From positions 744,001-808,000 of the forward strand of contig JAECYW010000013.1 of NCBI GenBank assembly GCA_023014335.1: DNA of 64,000 nt, in the 5' to 3' direction. The position numbers were made by a program, and so were the translations under genes. This DNA is from Galerina marginata. Taxonomy: Eukaryota; Basidiomycota; Agaricomycetes; Agaricales; Galerinaceae. Shown piece by piece: positions 33,352 to 45,618 of this stretch. Every line of letters begins with the position of its first letter. Within the stretch, counting starts at the first letter, position 1. A model generated the notes under the pieces. That model did no database searches. It saw only the letters and a list, made by a program, of their open reading frames with translations, and was not told the origin of the DNA.

Positions 33352-33396
33352 CTTTGCTCCTCTCCTTTATCCACTATTAAGCGCCCTATAAGTGCC

Positions 33397-33854
33397 ATGG
33401 TTTGCAAGAAGTGTGAAACTGTAACCTCTTTTGTTCTCCTATAACTTCGTTAATCTCATCATATCCATAGAAACTGTCTAAAGTAGCCGCTCCCGACCCT
33501 TTTACATCCAGCTCCTCAAGCATCAAGGACGGCTCAAGGAAAGTCGGAGAAAACAAGCTTTTATCGCGACCCGGAAGCTCAAAGAATCGTTTCCAGGCAA
33601 GTCAACTTCTCCCTTGACGCAATCAGTGCTACTTACTGACATGCACAAAAAGCCATATCAAGGCAAGTGCAAAGATTGCAAGCAACCGGTCACCCAGAAC
33701 AAAGCAAAGTATTGTCATGGTGCGTCCGTTAACTGGACCCTCCGTGCAAATATTTTAACCTATCTTTCAAGGCTGCGCTTACAAGAAAGGACTGTGTTCA
33801 ATATGCGGTAAACAGATCCTCGACACAACCGGCTATGTCATGTCAAGCAAATGA
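33397..33854 (+). CDS. CRIPT homologue (cysteine-rich zinc protein)
   Basis: A small conserved eukaryotic protein with four CxxC pairs. In animals it was named for PDZ binding, and it is also linked to the minor spliceosome. Exons 33397-33420, 33471-33596, 33653-33719 and 33772-33854 give 99 residues. They start MVCKKCETKLSKVAAPDPF, with GSRKVGENKLLSRPGSSKNR and then KCKDCKQPVTQNKAKYCHGC and AYKKGLCSICGKQILDTTGY. All eight Cys of the family are present. The third exon is entered through a GC-AG intron (33597-33652). The PDZ-binding C-terminus of animal CRIPT (QTSV type) is replaced by VMSSK. Confidence 0.93.
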
Positions 33855-34042
33855 CGCGACTGGCGCATGGTTTCGAAGCTCATTGTCAATTCATAAGCGA
33901 TTAGCCACGTTGTAGTCACTGGCAGGCCGATAGCAGGCTGATGGGGGTTATAAGTGACGAGGGTCATGTACGATTATAATCATGTGTACGTCCGAAATAC
34001 AAAACAGCAATGTCAAAGCAAGAAAACAAGACTAAAATACCG

Positions 34043-37000
34043 TTAAGCAGCGTGGGCTTTAAGAGCCTTCTCCCTCTGCTCATAGATCTCTTCGTCGATG
34101 GTATCACTGGTCAAGAACCTCCAGACGGTTACGTGCTTCGTCTGTCCATACCGAACCAGACGTCCAACTGCCTGAGTTTCACAGGCAGTGTAGATCTCTT
34201 GTGACGGTGCCAAGAGGGGGGAAAGGAAGATAGCATGATTGGCAGAGGTCAAGTTAGCGCCGCTGGCGCTTTCATCCATGACATTCAGCAATAACACCCG
34301 CTCCTTGCTATCATTTTGGAATTGTTCCAGGTTCTTGCTTTTAGCAGGAGCAGATCCTTTAATCTCGAGATATTTGATGTCGTGCTCCGTGAAGGCCTCT
34401 GCAACTTTCTTCATCAAGTCAGGGAATTGAACGAAGACAAGAACGCGTTCGCTCTTTTTAATGCCCTTCCTGATAAACAATCCCATATTAGCCCGTTTTT
34501 AGCTTCGGATCTCTTGATACTTACTTGATTAGTTCAACGACCTTCTCGAGTTTCATGCCAAAGTGACGTCCTTTTCCGTGGCGTTCTTTATCGTCCACCC
34601 CAAGGGTCTCGGCTTTAACGACATTGAGTACACGCGCTGCAGATTTGCATTGTCCCAACGCTGCATAAACACACTCCTCCTTCTCTGCGCAGCTCCTGAC
34701 ACAAGGGAGACATCCCGTATGCCCACAAGACGAGAGCACTGCAACCTCGGCGATAGGGAGCTTATCCCGCTTGCAGCTTGGGCAAGAAACCTCAAGAGGT
34801 TTATCAGTTTGCCTCTGCAGATCGCGCACCACCGTGAAGTATCGCAAAGATCTGACTCGACCCACGAGTTCCTTGGTAATGCGCCTCATTTCGTGAGTCT
34901 TTTCACGGTGTTCCCAGACAAGTGCCTTTGTTTTTTCTGTAAGTTGAACGTCCTGCGACTTGGCCTTCGCTTTTGGCACCCCAGCACCTGCCTCGTCAAG
35001 CAACTCAACGACCATGTCAGTCGATTGTTGGTCATCGACACCTTCCGTTCTTGATACGCGAACGTATTCGACGAACATGGACTCTTGTCCAACATTTCCG
35101 AGGTTCTTTTCGCGTTTGACCGCGTCCTTGATCGCCTTCAACAGCTCTGTTTTGCACTGATCCAATTGTTTTTGGCGTTCATGCACAATGACATCGCACG
35201 CCTTCATCGCATTTTCGTTTGAAGTCTCCAGATCGAAATGCGAGCACCGTTTGAGCAAAGCCTCCTCTGCGGATCTAGGTCAACTTGGTTAGTGTTATGT
35301 CGCAAGGAGGAAAACCTATCAAAAACATACTTGCTTTCGCCCAGAGATTGAGCAAGGCGTTTCTCTCTGTCACTCTCGGTCTTTTTTCCACGTTTGATAA
35401 CCATGTCGAGAGAGCGAAGGTGATGTTCGAGTTCGAGGTATATAGCACGTTCTGCTGCTGGAAGGACAATGGTCTCCGTCTTCGTAGTCCAAGGAATTTC
35501 GTCAATTTCCGCAATATTCTGTCGTCAAATTGTCAATGATCGAAAGCCAAGAAAAGAAAGAAATTCTTAACGTACTTGACGAACAAATTGATCTAAGAAC
35601 ACCTGGCCAATTGTGTGCCGGTGGGCGTGCCATTCTAAGGTGTGGACCTCTCGGAAAGAATGGAAACGTTCCACAGCTGCGCACACAAGGTCAAAACCAG
35701 CAAGGGGGATTATCTGAATAAAATGCACATACAGGTTTGCTCCCGACGACGCTTTTTGACTTCAGCTGATTGACCCTCGCCATCATCGTCCACACCAAGA
35801 TGAATGTTCAAAAATGCTGCGATGGTCTTTAGGGCACCAAAATCATGAATCGGTGGTGTCCCGGACAGGACCCATTGTCGTTCAGCCGTTAGATTGGTTA
35901 CTAAGGCATGAACTTTCCCGTCCAGGTAGGTGTACTCATCAACCACCACTCGGGCGAAATGGAACATTTCGAAAGGGGGAGCTTGCATATCGGTCCACTC
36001 GCTCTGCACTGCCCGGGACCCAAGTTTCCAAGGATCGCTCTCGGCGCGTTTGGCTTTCTTTGCAGGCCGTGCTGCATTATCAGCTGCTTTGCGCTTTGTG
36101 ATCTTCTTTGCTGGCTTGCTCGCAGGTTCGTCGACATCCATGTCATCGTCGTTCCCAGTTTCGTCAGATTCCTCCATAACTGAGTTCGCTTTCTTGCCCT
36201 TCGGTTTGGGGATAGCCCTCGCTTTGCCCTTAGCCTTACCCTTCGCCTTCGAAGATTTATTTTGTTTCGGACTTTCACTTTCCTCTCCGTCGAAATCTGA
36301 CTCCATCGCCACATCGGACTCCTCATCTTCGGAAGAGCTTCCTTGGTAATCCGAGGTTGGCGAGCCTCTCTTCATAATCCTGCGCTTCTTGCTCGATGCT
36401 TTTGAGCTCTTGCTTGAAGCCTTCTTACTCGGGGCTTCGCTCGCGGAGTCGTCGTCATCCGAAATAATCATTATTTTGTTGGTGGCAGCACGGCGTTTGC
36501 GCTTACGAGTTCCGGGTTCCTCAGAGTCGGCGTCTTCGTCGTCGTCCTGGGCCGGAGAAGACGGCGCAGAGCTGCTCTTGACCGACGAATTCCGCGATTT
36601 GACTGGGATGACGACTTCCATAATAAGCCCCGAAGTAGTGGGCTTGGCAATTTGATTGACTACTGGCTTTGCCTTGTGTCCTTCGGGTTTCTTCTGTGTT
36701 TCTCGCTCTTTTTCGATCACGGTGGCTGCTTCACGATAAGACTTTCCTTTCAGTCTTTTTGACACCACAAGTGCTTCGGCGGCTAGTTCATCTTCGACTG
36801 AATAATCTCATAAGCAAAGAGCAAGACCATGATTATTAAATCCACTTACGTCTCTTCTGGGCAGATTTGATCTCATTCAAAACTGCAAGAGAGCCTTTTT
36901 CCTGAAGGAGGTCCACCTGTGATCTCAATGAATGCAATGTCTTCTTCAACTGAGCATTGAAATGACGACCGTCCTTAGATGGCAGTTCACCGGCTCCACC

Positions 37001-40000
37001 TAAAAGTTGCAGATTGTCGAGATAGACATTGCTCTTGAAAATGTTAGAAGCAACCACAATGATATCGGCTTTCTGAACATCCTCGATTTTCGTCGAGTTG
37101 AGATTGGAGACTGTCGAAATCACAAGAACCTCGAACCTCTTGTCAGTGAACTTTCTGACTTCGGAAGCCCATTGTCTAGTTAGGTGAGGGGGAACGACGA
37201 TGAGTGTGCCCTTCACGTGTATCTTCCCCGGGATCTCACCCATCTTTGAAAACTCCTTTGCAACACTTTTGGAGGTGCAGTCGATCAGACCCAACGTTAT
37301 CGCTGTCTTCCCGTAACCAACCTGGTCGGCAAGAACGCCGCCCCTAATTTGTACTGGCCGTTGAGCACGACCTTCTGCTCGCCAACCAAGAGGATCTAAA
37401 ATGGCTTCGGAGATTTCCTCTTCTATGAAAGGGGCTGCGTCTGACGATTCTTGATGAATCATCCATTCAAGGGATCGCAGCTGTTCCTTTCTCAATGGTA
37501 TTATGAAGCTGGGCGGTTGGGCGTGCTCCCTGTCACGTTTATTGCTCATAATCGCGAACTTGGGAAGATTAAGATTGGCCGCTGGTGTAAAACTTGTGTC
37601 GAGTCGCCAGGACAGTGTGACTTTTCCCGTACGGTTCTTCGTCGGCAATCGAGAAACTGCACGATGAAGTATTGAAGGAATGTTGACACCAACTCTGACC
37701 ATCCCAGTGCCATCGTCGGCAAGCTTTAATTGAGTAACGAATGGGCTTGGCCTCCTCTTTAGCCGTCGCTCGTACTCGCCTGCCTGCACGGGATCCTCCA
37801 CAGCAACGATTTTCTTACCAGACTGTAGCCAACGCAACTGCGGTGCGCTAGGAGCACATCGCTCGCAATTGGAGTGGTCCTCAATGTTGTCAATTTCCTG
37901 CCAGGATTGATAGTGATCATCGACGTGGCGAATACGCTCCAGTAACCAAGCCAAAGATTTGAATGTACTCCGTTCGTGAATTTTGTCAACGTCCGCCCAG
38001 ATTCCTCTTGGCCATTCAGGCCCAGCTTGTCCTCGCAAGGGGACGCTGCAAGTCAATAAAGCGTAGGCGTTGCCACAAGCTTGGTTGGAAAATGGAATGT
38101 CCAAGTCTTTTGCCGGAGTGCCGAATTGAGCATCCTGCCCGAGAGAGGGCTAGAAAGAAAATGGTTAACAAAGAAAAGGAAGCATATAGCGAGTCATTCA
38201 AACCTTTAGTTGCACCGAGCTTACGGCAACCCACTTAAATGGGAGATGGCACGAAACCATTTCCTCTGCGTGATTGCTAGATTGCCTCCATGTAGGATCG
38301 AGCTTGCAGACAATGGGGCGGCATTCTTGATATTCCAGTCTTCGGGTGCTAATCGAAAAAACGAAGCAGTCCTCAGAGTCATTCGTTCGATGAGGGTCGA
38401 AAAGAATGAAGAGAGGTGGTAAATTGGCGTCCGTTTCGGCTTTCTTGTGCAGGGCTCCATTCGCTGTCCCACATTTATCAAGAAGGCTGTAGAGGCCAGA
38501 AATATCCCTGTCGAGTTTCTCGATATCCGCAGGCTCAACACTGATCTTCAATTGGGAGTATACCATCTTACTCTTGAAGTCCTCTCCGATAAGACCGAGA
38601 CGAGCTTCCCAAGAAGGTACTAGATCGCTGGCACCCTGAATCTTGACGGAAATTGTTGACAAAGAGGGTAGCGCGAACTGCCAACGCCCTTGGAGCAGGT
38701 CCTTGTCGCATGCAAATCGTCCTACTGGCGACTGGAGGACCTGACGAATCTCTGCGTTTGCCGGTTCTCCTGCCTCAGGAATTGCATAGAGGCGCCATTC
38801 CGGCTGTTGGTGGTGGAGCGACAACTCCAACATGCCAGTAGGAGACTGGTAGACAGCACTCCAAATTTCTTGTCTCTTTAATTCTACAAAGCGAAGCTCC
38901 GAGCCGGTTGCTCGCAGTACAGCAGCTCGCCAAGATGACCAGCGGGCATCAGGAATGGCGGTCGTCTCGTCCTTCCGTAATTTATCAAGCAATTCTTTAG
39001 TGACATTCGTCAAGGATATGCACATGGGAAGGGTCGACTTAAGCTTCTTTGAGAAATCGGAAGGGTGGACACGAGGAGATGAATCAATATCGATCGGTTC
39101 CGGATTGTGTTCAGGACGACCTCCACATTTCTTGCAAAAAGCACCTCCGCAATCCACACAGCGAAAAAGCGGCCGCGTGGTCATGTCTATTCGCCCTTCA
39201 CAGGAACAGAGGCGTTTGCTTTTCTCTGCTTCAGCAAGAAGTTCGGAAAATGACGAGGTCTGCATAACTGATAAATCCAGGGGCTTCTGAACCAAATTCT
39301 CTTCGCCGACCACACTACTTGGGAATGAGGAGGGAGGTAAAATAGTGTCCACCTCCATGGCCTCTGGACGTGATTCGGATAGTTCGCCACCGTGTTTGAA
39401 CTCGTAAGTTTGAGAATCGTCACCGGCTTTTAGTAAACTCTTGCCGGTGACAAGAGCAGCTAGAATGCAAGCTCCTACAACTGTCGTGGACATAGCATTG
39501 CCAGCTAAGTCCGCCAAATTATCCTCGGTTTCACGAGTGAGGAGGAGTTTGTCAACCGGCAATCCTTGCATAGACAGAGCCTCCAATCCGACCATGGGCC
39601 CACCGCGGTTGGTTATATAGGGGATCATGGAAGGCGTGAGGCATGGACAAATGCCAACCTTGTTCGAGCCAATCGTGCGGTCGACATTTTGAGAAAGGTT
39701 CCAAACTTGTCTAAACACACAAAGTTAGATCGAGTATCGCAAACTAAACAGGAACCAAAATATTCACGTCTTATAGCTGGGGTCTACACCTTTCGTCGCC
39801 GATCTTAAGAGACTGATATCCATAAGATCCCAAACTCGTTCAACTTGCCCGACACCCCAATCGTTCCAGGCAAAATCCGGTAGTTTGCAATAACCACCTG
39901 ATATAAACATGAGTGACAGTCGGTCTTGAAAAAATCGAGAATCGTACCCTCGTCCCAACTGGTAAGAGGACGCTTGGAGCCCAAAGCCTCTTCGAGTCTT

Positions 40001-41164
40001 GCTCGCTGATGACGAGATTCGCATCGCCCCCAGTCCGTTCTGCCAGTCCTCCTATCGAGAGCACCAAAACTTTCTTGGACGAGCTTTTGACGCGCTTGAT
40101 GGATGCGGGGATCGTCCGAAGGCAACAAGAACGCATCCAGAGTCGAGGAAGCTGGTCGCTTCAGTTTAGAAACCACCCACTCCTTCCACTTGGTTGGAAT
40201 TGACGATCCCTTCTTGTTCACAGCGACGAGATATACCCTCGTCCTAGTGTGAGGGATGTAGTACGCCTTTGTGTCCACACGGGAAAATTCGGCGCTGTAT
40301 CCATTTTTTTCGAAGTACTCTTTAACCCTGTCCCAAGGTGCTGAACAGACATTTTCGAGGATGACAATTGGTGGACGATGTTGTTTGACCCAAGACATCA
40401 TACCACGAAAAGTACGGCCGGATTCTCCGTTGGCATCTATGTCTTGTTTTTGGGTGTTAAGGTTAGAATAATCCACGCAGGAAGTTCCCGCAATTAGCAT
40501 ATCGACATCTCCAGGAACAGGTGCTAATGAACCATAAGCTGTGTGGCTGTAGAAACATGCGTGTCAAAAGGATTTATATTCAGTAAACTGTATTCACGTA
40601 CGCTTCGCCGTCTCCTAGTTCACAAACATCACGGAAGAGAAGTGGAGGATGAAAATTCCGCTCGATGTACGCCTGCTTGAATGGTTCTATTTCACAGGAA
40701 AAGACGTGTTCAATATCGAAATTGAGTCCATGTTGGTCGAGAATAGATTTCTGAACGAGTTCTAAAGCCAAAAGAGGTGATTCGGTGCCAGAACACATTG
40801 TTGCGACGCGCAATTTTCGTCCATTGACGTGTTCTGCTACACCTTTGATGTCGGGGATCCGACTAACGAGGTCTTCAAAAATGGCCGGGATGTCATTGAT
40901 AGGCGGGAGGTCAGAGGCATCAGGCGCAGCAGACTTGACAGGTTTCTTGGTTGGAATATTAGACGCGTCCATATCCACGTCTGAAGAGTGTTCGTCCGGT
41001 GTTGAGCCATCATCTTCAGCATCATCGTGTTGGGTGTCGTTCGCGGATTCTGAGGCAATATCAGTGTCCGACGGAGGAGCAGCTTTCTTCTTTTCTCCAC
41101 CAAAGAATGAGGTGATAGATTTCTGGCTTTGAACCCGCGATTTTGAGGGTTTTTCCTTAGCCAT
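34043..41164 (-). CDS. DNMT5-like DNA cytosine methyltransferase fused to RING and SNF2 helicase
   Basis: A 7.1-kb gene for a protein of about 2,000 residues. DNMT5 enzymes use ATP to maintain CpG methylation. Order: a PIP-box-like QKSITSFF at residues 14-21; an acidic linker; the methyltransferase domain with SAM loop RVATMCSGTESPLLALELVQ, motif IV AGTSCVDYSNLN (catalytic Cys, codon at 40477-40479) and motif VI VILENVCSAPWD; a Cys-rich finger (CVDCGGAFCKKCGG near 39110-39170); the SNF2 motor with GGVLADQVGYGKTAITLGL (Walker A) and VVVDEYTYLDGK (motif II); a RING (CPSCKRDKLPIAEVAVLSSC-GHTGCLPC); and the helicase C half (SERVLVFVQFPDLMKKV, QAVGRLVRYGQTKHVTVW). A Lys/Ser/Asp-rich insertion of about 230 residues splits motor lobe 1. 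No chromodomain is seen. All exons join in frame. Confidence 0.85.
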
Positions 41165-41356
41165 CCTTGGAGAAAAGTGGGAGACGAACAACCAGAAAGT
41201 CCACCACATTGAACACGATCAGTCACGTCACTGTCACGAAGTAATACACAAGAACCGAGCCAAACCAGTTCAAAGTCGATCCTTTGCTCGTTGTGGTACT
41301 CAAGTTGTAACTGATTCATTGACTTTCTCCTTACCGCCTCTAGGATCAATACTTGT

Positions 41357-42581
41357 ATGTCGCGTCTGAGGGCCACAATTGACCGCTACTTTGGACAAGA
41401 TGCTCTGGAGTGGTTGGATAGGTCTTATCTGACGGACTGGTAAATGCTTTCCTTACGCAGCTTTATCTATATAGACTGACTGTTGTAAATAATAGGGCGG
41501 TCATTGTGCTGATATGGCTGTTGTCCGGATTAGCTTCTTCTTTACCTGTCTTTAAACGTGACTTTATGCCCTCGGATCCAGAAATAAGTCATCCTCACAA
41601 GAAAAACCAGTACGGTAACGGGAACCTCTTTCTCAAGTTCTTTCTGACTTTCTCTCGCTATGTTTTGGATAGAGTCGGGTCTTTTCTGAATCAGACTGTC
41701 GCTCTCTTTGGGCCAATATTGGTCTTCGTGTTCATTGGTTGCTTACAACGCTCGCTTTTGACTATTCATCACGGGGCCATTGGATTATGCGCTGCTCGGT
41801 ATGTTACAAGAAAAAGTCCACCTCGATAGTTTTGTCTTTACCAAACGATAAGAGGTCTCGCGCACCTTGTAACAGAAATTTTGAAGCATAGTGTCGGTCG
41901 GTATTGGAAAGCTTGGAAAGTGATGGCGTTCAGACTAACTTTTAGTGCGGTCTAGGTCGATTGCGACCCGATTTTCTTGCTAGGTGTGTTTGGGATAATG
42001 TGGCTGAACAATGCACTGGGTTTGTATTCCATCTACTGACATCCCTTATTTTATCTAATTTTATATATCTAGCCACAAACACACTATACTCGATGGACGA
42101 AAATCTTTCCCTTCTGGTCACTCATCCACAGCATTTTCAGGCATGCTCTTTCTCTCGCTCTGGATAGCAGGTCAGACTGCCGCGTGGTGTTTTAGTGTAC
42201 CAAAATCTCCTCGTAGCTTTCGTTCAAGCCGGATGTTATCATTTCTTCTGACCCTTTTGCCCTTATTTTGGGCCACTCACGTCGCAGTTACGCGAATGCA
42301 AGACTATGTCAGTTATATATTCTATCACGTTTTATTTACACTAAAAAGCATATAATCAGCGCCACCACAAGGAGGACGTCATCGTTGGCAGCTTCTTAGG
42401 GTGTCTCTCTGCAATATTCTCATACCTCATCTTCTGGCCGAACCCGATTGCAGCATCTGCCTTTGACTATCAAGGCGGCAGACAACCACGTTTACTATAT
42501 ACGGATGGACAGTATCATAGATCAAGGACTACTGACTTTGAATTGACTGGGCTAGAAACAGACGAACCGGATGCAGTGTAA
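41357..42581 (+). CDS. PAP2-family lipid phosphate phosphatase
   Basis: A multi-pass membrane enzyme that removes phosphate from phosphatidate, diacylglycerol pyrophosphate or related lipids. The three PAP2 motifs are all read: K-HSVGRL-RP (KxxxxxxRP), FPSGHSSTAFSG (PSGH), and TRMQDYRHHKEDV (variant of SRx5Hx3D, with Ser replaced by Thr). It starts MSRLRATIDRYFGQDALEWL and has hydrophobic segments VIVLIWLLSGLASSLPVF, GPILVFVFIGCLQ, GMLFLSLWIAGQTAAW and FLLTLLPLFWATHVAV. Several introns of 50-60 bp occur. It resembles yeast DPP1/LPP1. The location (vacuole, ER or Golgi) is not determined from sequence. Confidence 0.9.
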
Positions 42582-42630
42582 AAAAGAAATGAAAACATTT
42601 GGTGTATGGATACTTATAGTGCCCATGATG

Positions 42631-45099
42631 CTATGAAACGTCCATCGCCACGCCACGAACAAACATCCACTTATCCCCGACCCTTTGCATTCTACCTGAA
42701 CTCGAATTGGATGCAGACTGATCTTCTTGCGCCTCCATGCTTTGGGCGCTGTTCATTGTGGTCTGTGGGATATTCTCCAACTGCGGCTCTCCTCCAAGGA
42801 TGATGGCATCCGTGGCTTGAGAAGTATAATCAAAATCCTTGTCACTGTCTTGCATACTCCGGCCATTGCCGTGTGTCGTCCCGCCTCGACCTCTGTAAAA
42901 CCCTCTTCCTCTGCCCCTACCACGATTTGATGGTCCATGACTTGATTCGAATGTGTGATTTGTAATTTCAGCAGTAGGATTCGACTGCCCAGTTCCAGAT
43001 GATATCACAAACTCCATGAGCTGCTGAGTCGTAGGTAGATACCCATGGGTGACCTGCCACATCTTTCCAAGTGCTTCCCACGAAGCGGGAGAGGTGTAGT
43101 CAAAGGTCGACAGGTTAAAATTTTCCATTCCGAGTCCCATTGATAAATTTGTTATAACGAGTGCGCTAGGTTCGTTCGTAGAAGTATTGGCATTTACCAA
43201 AGGTGATACAAGTTTTTGGCTATTAGAGTCGGGATTACTTGTGGGGGCCAGAGGAGATCGGGGACTTATTGGAGGCGGTGAATGTGGAAGCGTTGGCTTT
43301 GGCGGAGGGGATTCGACTTCGACTACCTCAGGATGCGATGTAGTCGGTGATGCTGTTCGAATATCTCTTCCGAACTCGTCTTTTCCAGATTTATTCTCCC
43401 GGTTGACGGAAGTGTCCCGTTGCCCAGAATATTGCGATGCAACATGTGATCTCCGTGGTGGACTATAATAATGAGGATCCCTCCTACCCCCATATCTACT
43501 TGGAGGGCTTCTAGACCGACTTCGTCCTCCTCTGCTGGTGTGGGGAGGGCTCTGATCTCTGTCTGAGTCTCGATAACGGTCACGGTCACGGACATCCCAG
43601 TTGCGTCCTTGAAATTTATCACCACGGCCACGATTTCGATAACCACCTCTATACCTTCCTCTCATGTTGTCACGTTCGTCAAAATGAGGATCAGGGCGGC
43701 TCTCGCTCTCGGGACTACGGTATCCGCTATATTTTTCTTCGCTCTTGACCATTGTTCGAGGCTCATTTCGAAAGTGGGGCAGAGTGTGCGAACTACCATT
43801 AACACCTGAAGACGAAGGAAATTTTTGGACATTTACAAACTCTGGAGGGGGTAATTGTGAGACAGATGGTACAGAAGCAGCCGTATGAGCTAACTGCTGT
43901 ATGACAGCCAGCTGTGCCGCGTCTAACTGAGGAGGAGGACTTCCTATATTTGTTACTGTTTGCCTGAGGTATACGTCAGAATGTATCCAAAACCGAAAGT
44001 ATTATACATACACTGGCGGGGTTGGGCTAGCGATACCTGTGGTAGAAGCAGCTACCTGGGTTAGCAACGCTAACAAAGTTGCCTGGGGATTCACGTGAGC
44101 GACAGGTGTTGGAGGTGAGTAACTTGTTTGAGTTGGTATTCGAGGATCGGCGGTGGTAGTATCCGCCTTCGAGTTGGGCACTGATGCAAAACAAACCAAA
44201 TCATATTTCAGTTATTGCTCTCACGAATGCAAATTAAAGGAAACGCAAAGCATTGTGATTGCACAAGTAAAAAATACTTAGCGAACATGCGAAAGCTGTG
44301 ATATGCACCTTTTTCTGTACCCTTTAGGATGTCCGATAACCGAGACAAGATCGTAGATGGAAATGTATTCCCCTTCACCCAAATATCAAGGATTTTCCTC
44401 GTTTTTTCCTAACAAAACGGTTAGGACTTTTGAACAGGCGCTGGTCATCGACCGGGCGTAACAATCCACAGCGCAGACCAAACCAAGTCAACGAGCAAGC
44501 ATTTTGCCTCTAAAGTGGTCCAAAAAAGGAAGGACATTCCAAAATGTTTGCCTCCCCGATAGTTGCCACGATGATGGTTCAAGCCTGGCTAGAAGTTTAA
44601 AGCACAACAGAAATAATTACTGACCTTGGCTTCAGGACCGGATGCCATCATATCTTGGAAGAGGCCTTCTACGACCCCACCCGCCTTAAATAAAAAGGAA
44701 GCGGAGTTGCCTGGTTGGGTGAATGCATCACCTGAAAGGCCGTGCTTAGTGGCGTGGTGTTTCGCCGCCCTAGAAAGTGCGTCGAAGATATAAAGGCTTG
44801 ACACTTTAGCTGCTGTAGTAGATAGTGACTTGTGAGTTCGGTATAAAACTGAAACGAGTTGTGTGTCGTGCTGAAGAGAGGGCACGTTAGTAGATGCCCG
44901 AAACAGAGACAGTGCATCGTAAAAGACGGAACGCACTTCCACATTTTTCATGGCAATGTCTGTCAGGTTCGCCATCTTCGATGCAGACAAGCGCTTTGCG
45001 TTAACCACCTCCTTCAGAAGCATTTCAAATTCCTGAGAATGTTATTGGCTCCAAAGTCTCTTTGAAAGTAATGCATAAGCGTACCTCCGGTAGTGTCAT
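42631..45099 (-). CDS. CID-domain (RNA polymerase II CTD-interacting) protein with RS/RGG tail
   Basis: The N-terminal 150 residues form a CID: MTLPEEFEMLLKEVVNAKRL, KMANLTDIAMKNVEVRSVFY, HKSLSTTAAKVSSLYIFDAL (helices 4-5) and EKTRKILDIWVKGNTFPSTI, the typical last-helix signature. CID proteins bind phosphorylated Pol II CTD and act in 3' processing and termination. Next come Pro/Gln-rich linkers, an Arg/Asp/Ser-rich block (RDRDRYRDSDRDQSPP, GGRSRSRSPPSRYGG), a Pro-rich region, a conserved-looking ASWEALGKMWQVTHGYLPTT helix and an RGG segment (NRGRGRGRGFYRGRGG). I see no RRM, unlike Nrd1/Seb1. The tail ends WMFVRGVAMDVS. Seb1-like or SCAF-like are the alternatives. Confidence 0.8.
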
Positions 45100-45327
45100 G
45101 ACCACTACAAGCTTTCAGAATAGAGCCAGGGCTATGTGACGAGTAAATGCCTCCCGCTGATGACGACAGAACGCGATATGCTTCGCAAGTGTGTGGTGAG
45201 ACTGGGAAGAAATGGATTGAGTATCTATTTGTGTATGTTGGTTGATTAATTCCGGTTAGGTCTGTGCACTTGCCGATCAAGAACCACCACCACCTAATAC
45301 CGCGCTTACTTTGCTTGTGCTGGATGG

Positions 45328-45618
45328 ATGGCGGACAGGAGGGCTAAAGCGACACTCTTTGGAGCTGTCCTCTTCTCTTCACTCACTATTTGGGCCGTTC
45401 ACTTCCAACAACACCAAGAACGGGAGGTAAGGAATTTTGTTTTTATCTATTCAACCTACTCAGTTCTACCATTATAGACCATGTATAAAGGCGTCTTGAA
45501 AGACGATGAGCGTCGACGCAAAAAAATGAGACAAAGAGAAGAAGATCTCCGTATCTCACAGCAGAAGAGAGAGCTGTACGAACGCATTCAGCCAGTCGAC
45601 AAATCATCTCCTTCATGA
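45328..45618 (+). CDS. PET117: PET117, cytochrome c oxidase assembly factor
   Basis: A small mitochondrial inner-membrane protein needed for complex IV assembly (it partners Cox15 in haem A synthesis). Exons 45328-45426 and 45478-45618 give 79 residues: MADRRAKATLFGAVLFSSLT with one membrane segment (FGAVLFSSLTIWAVHF), then HQERE joined to TMYKGVLKDDERRRKKMRQR, the PET117 hallmark (ETMYxGVxKDxER), and a charged helix ending DKSSPS. Another ATG, 4 bp upstream and out of frame (45324), opens an 8-codon frame overlapping the true start. It is divergent from the CID gene, with 228 bp between starts. Confidence 0.9.

Noticed and set aside
35814..36655. Plus-strand open frames across the charged insertion of the DNMT5-like gene
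   Set aside because: They are mirror images of the Lys/Ser/Glu-rich coding strand, whose codon bias keeps the opposite strand open.
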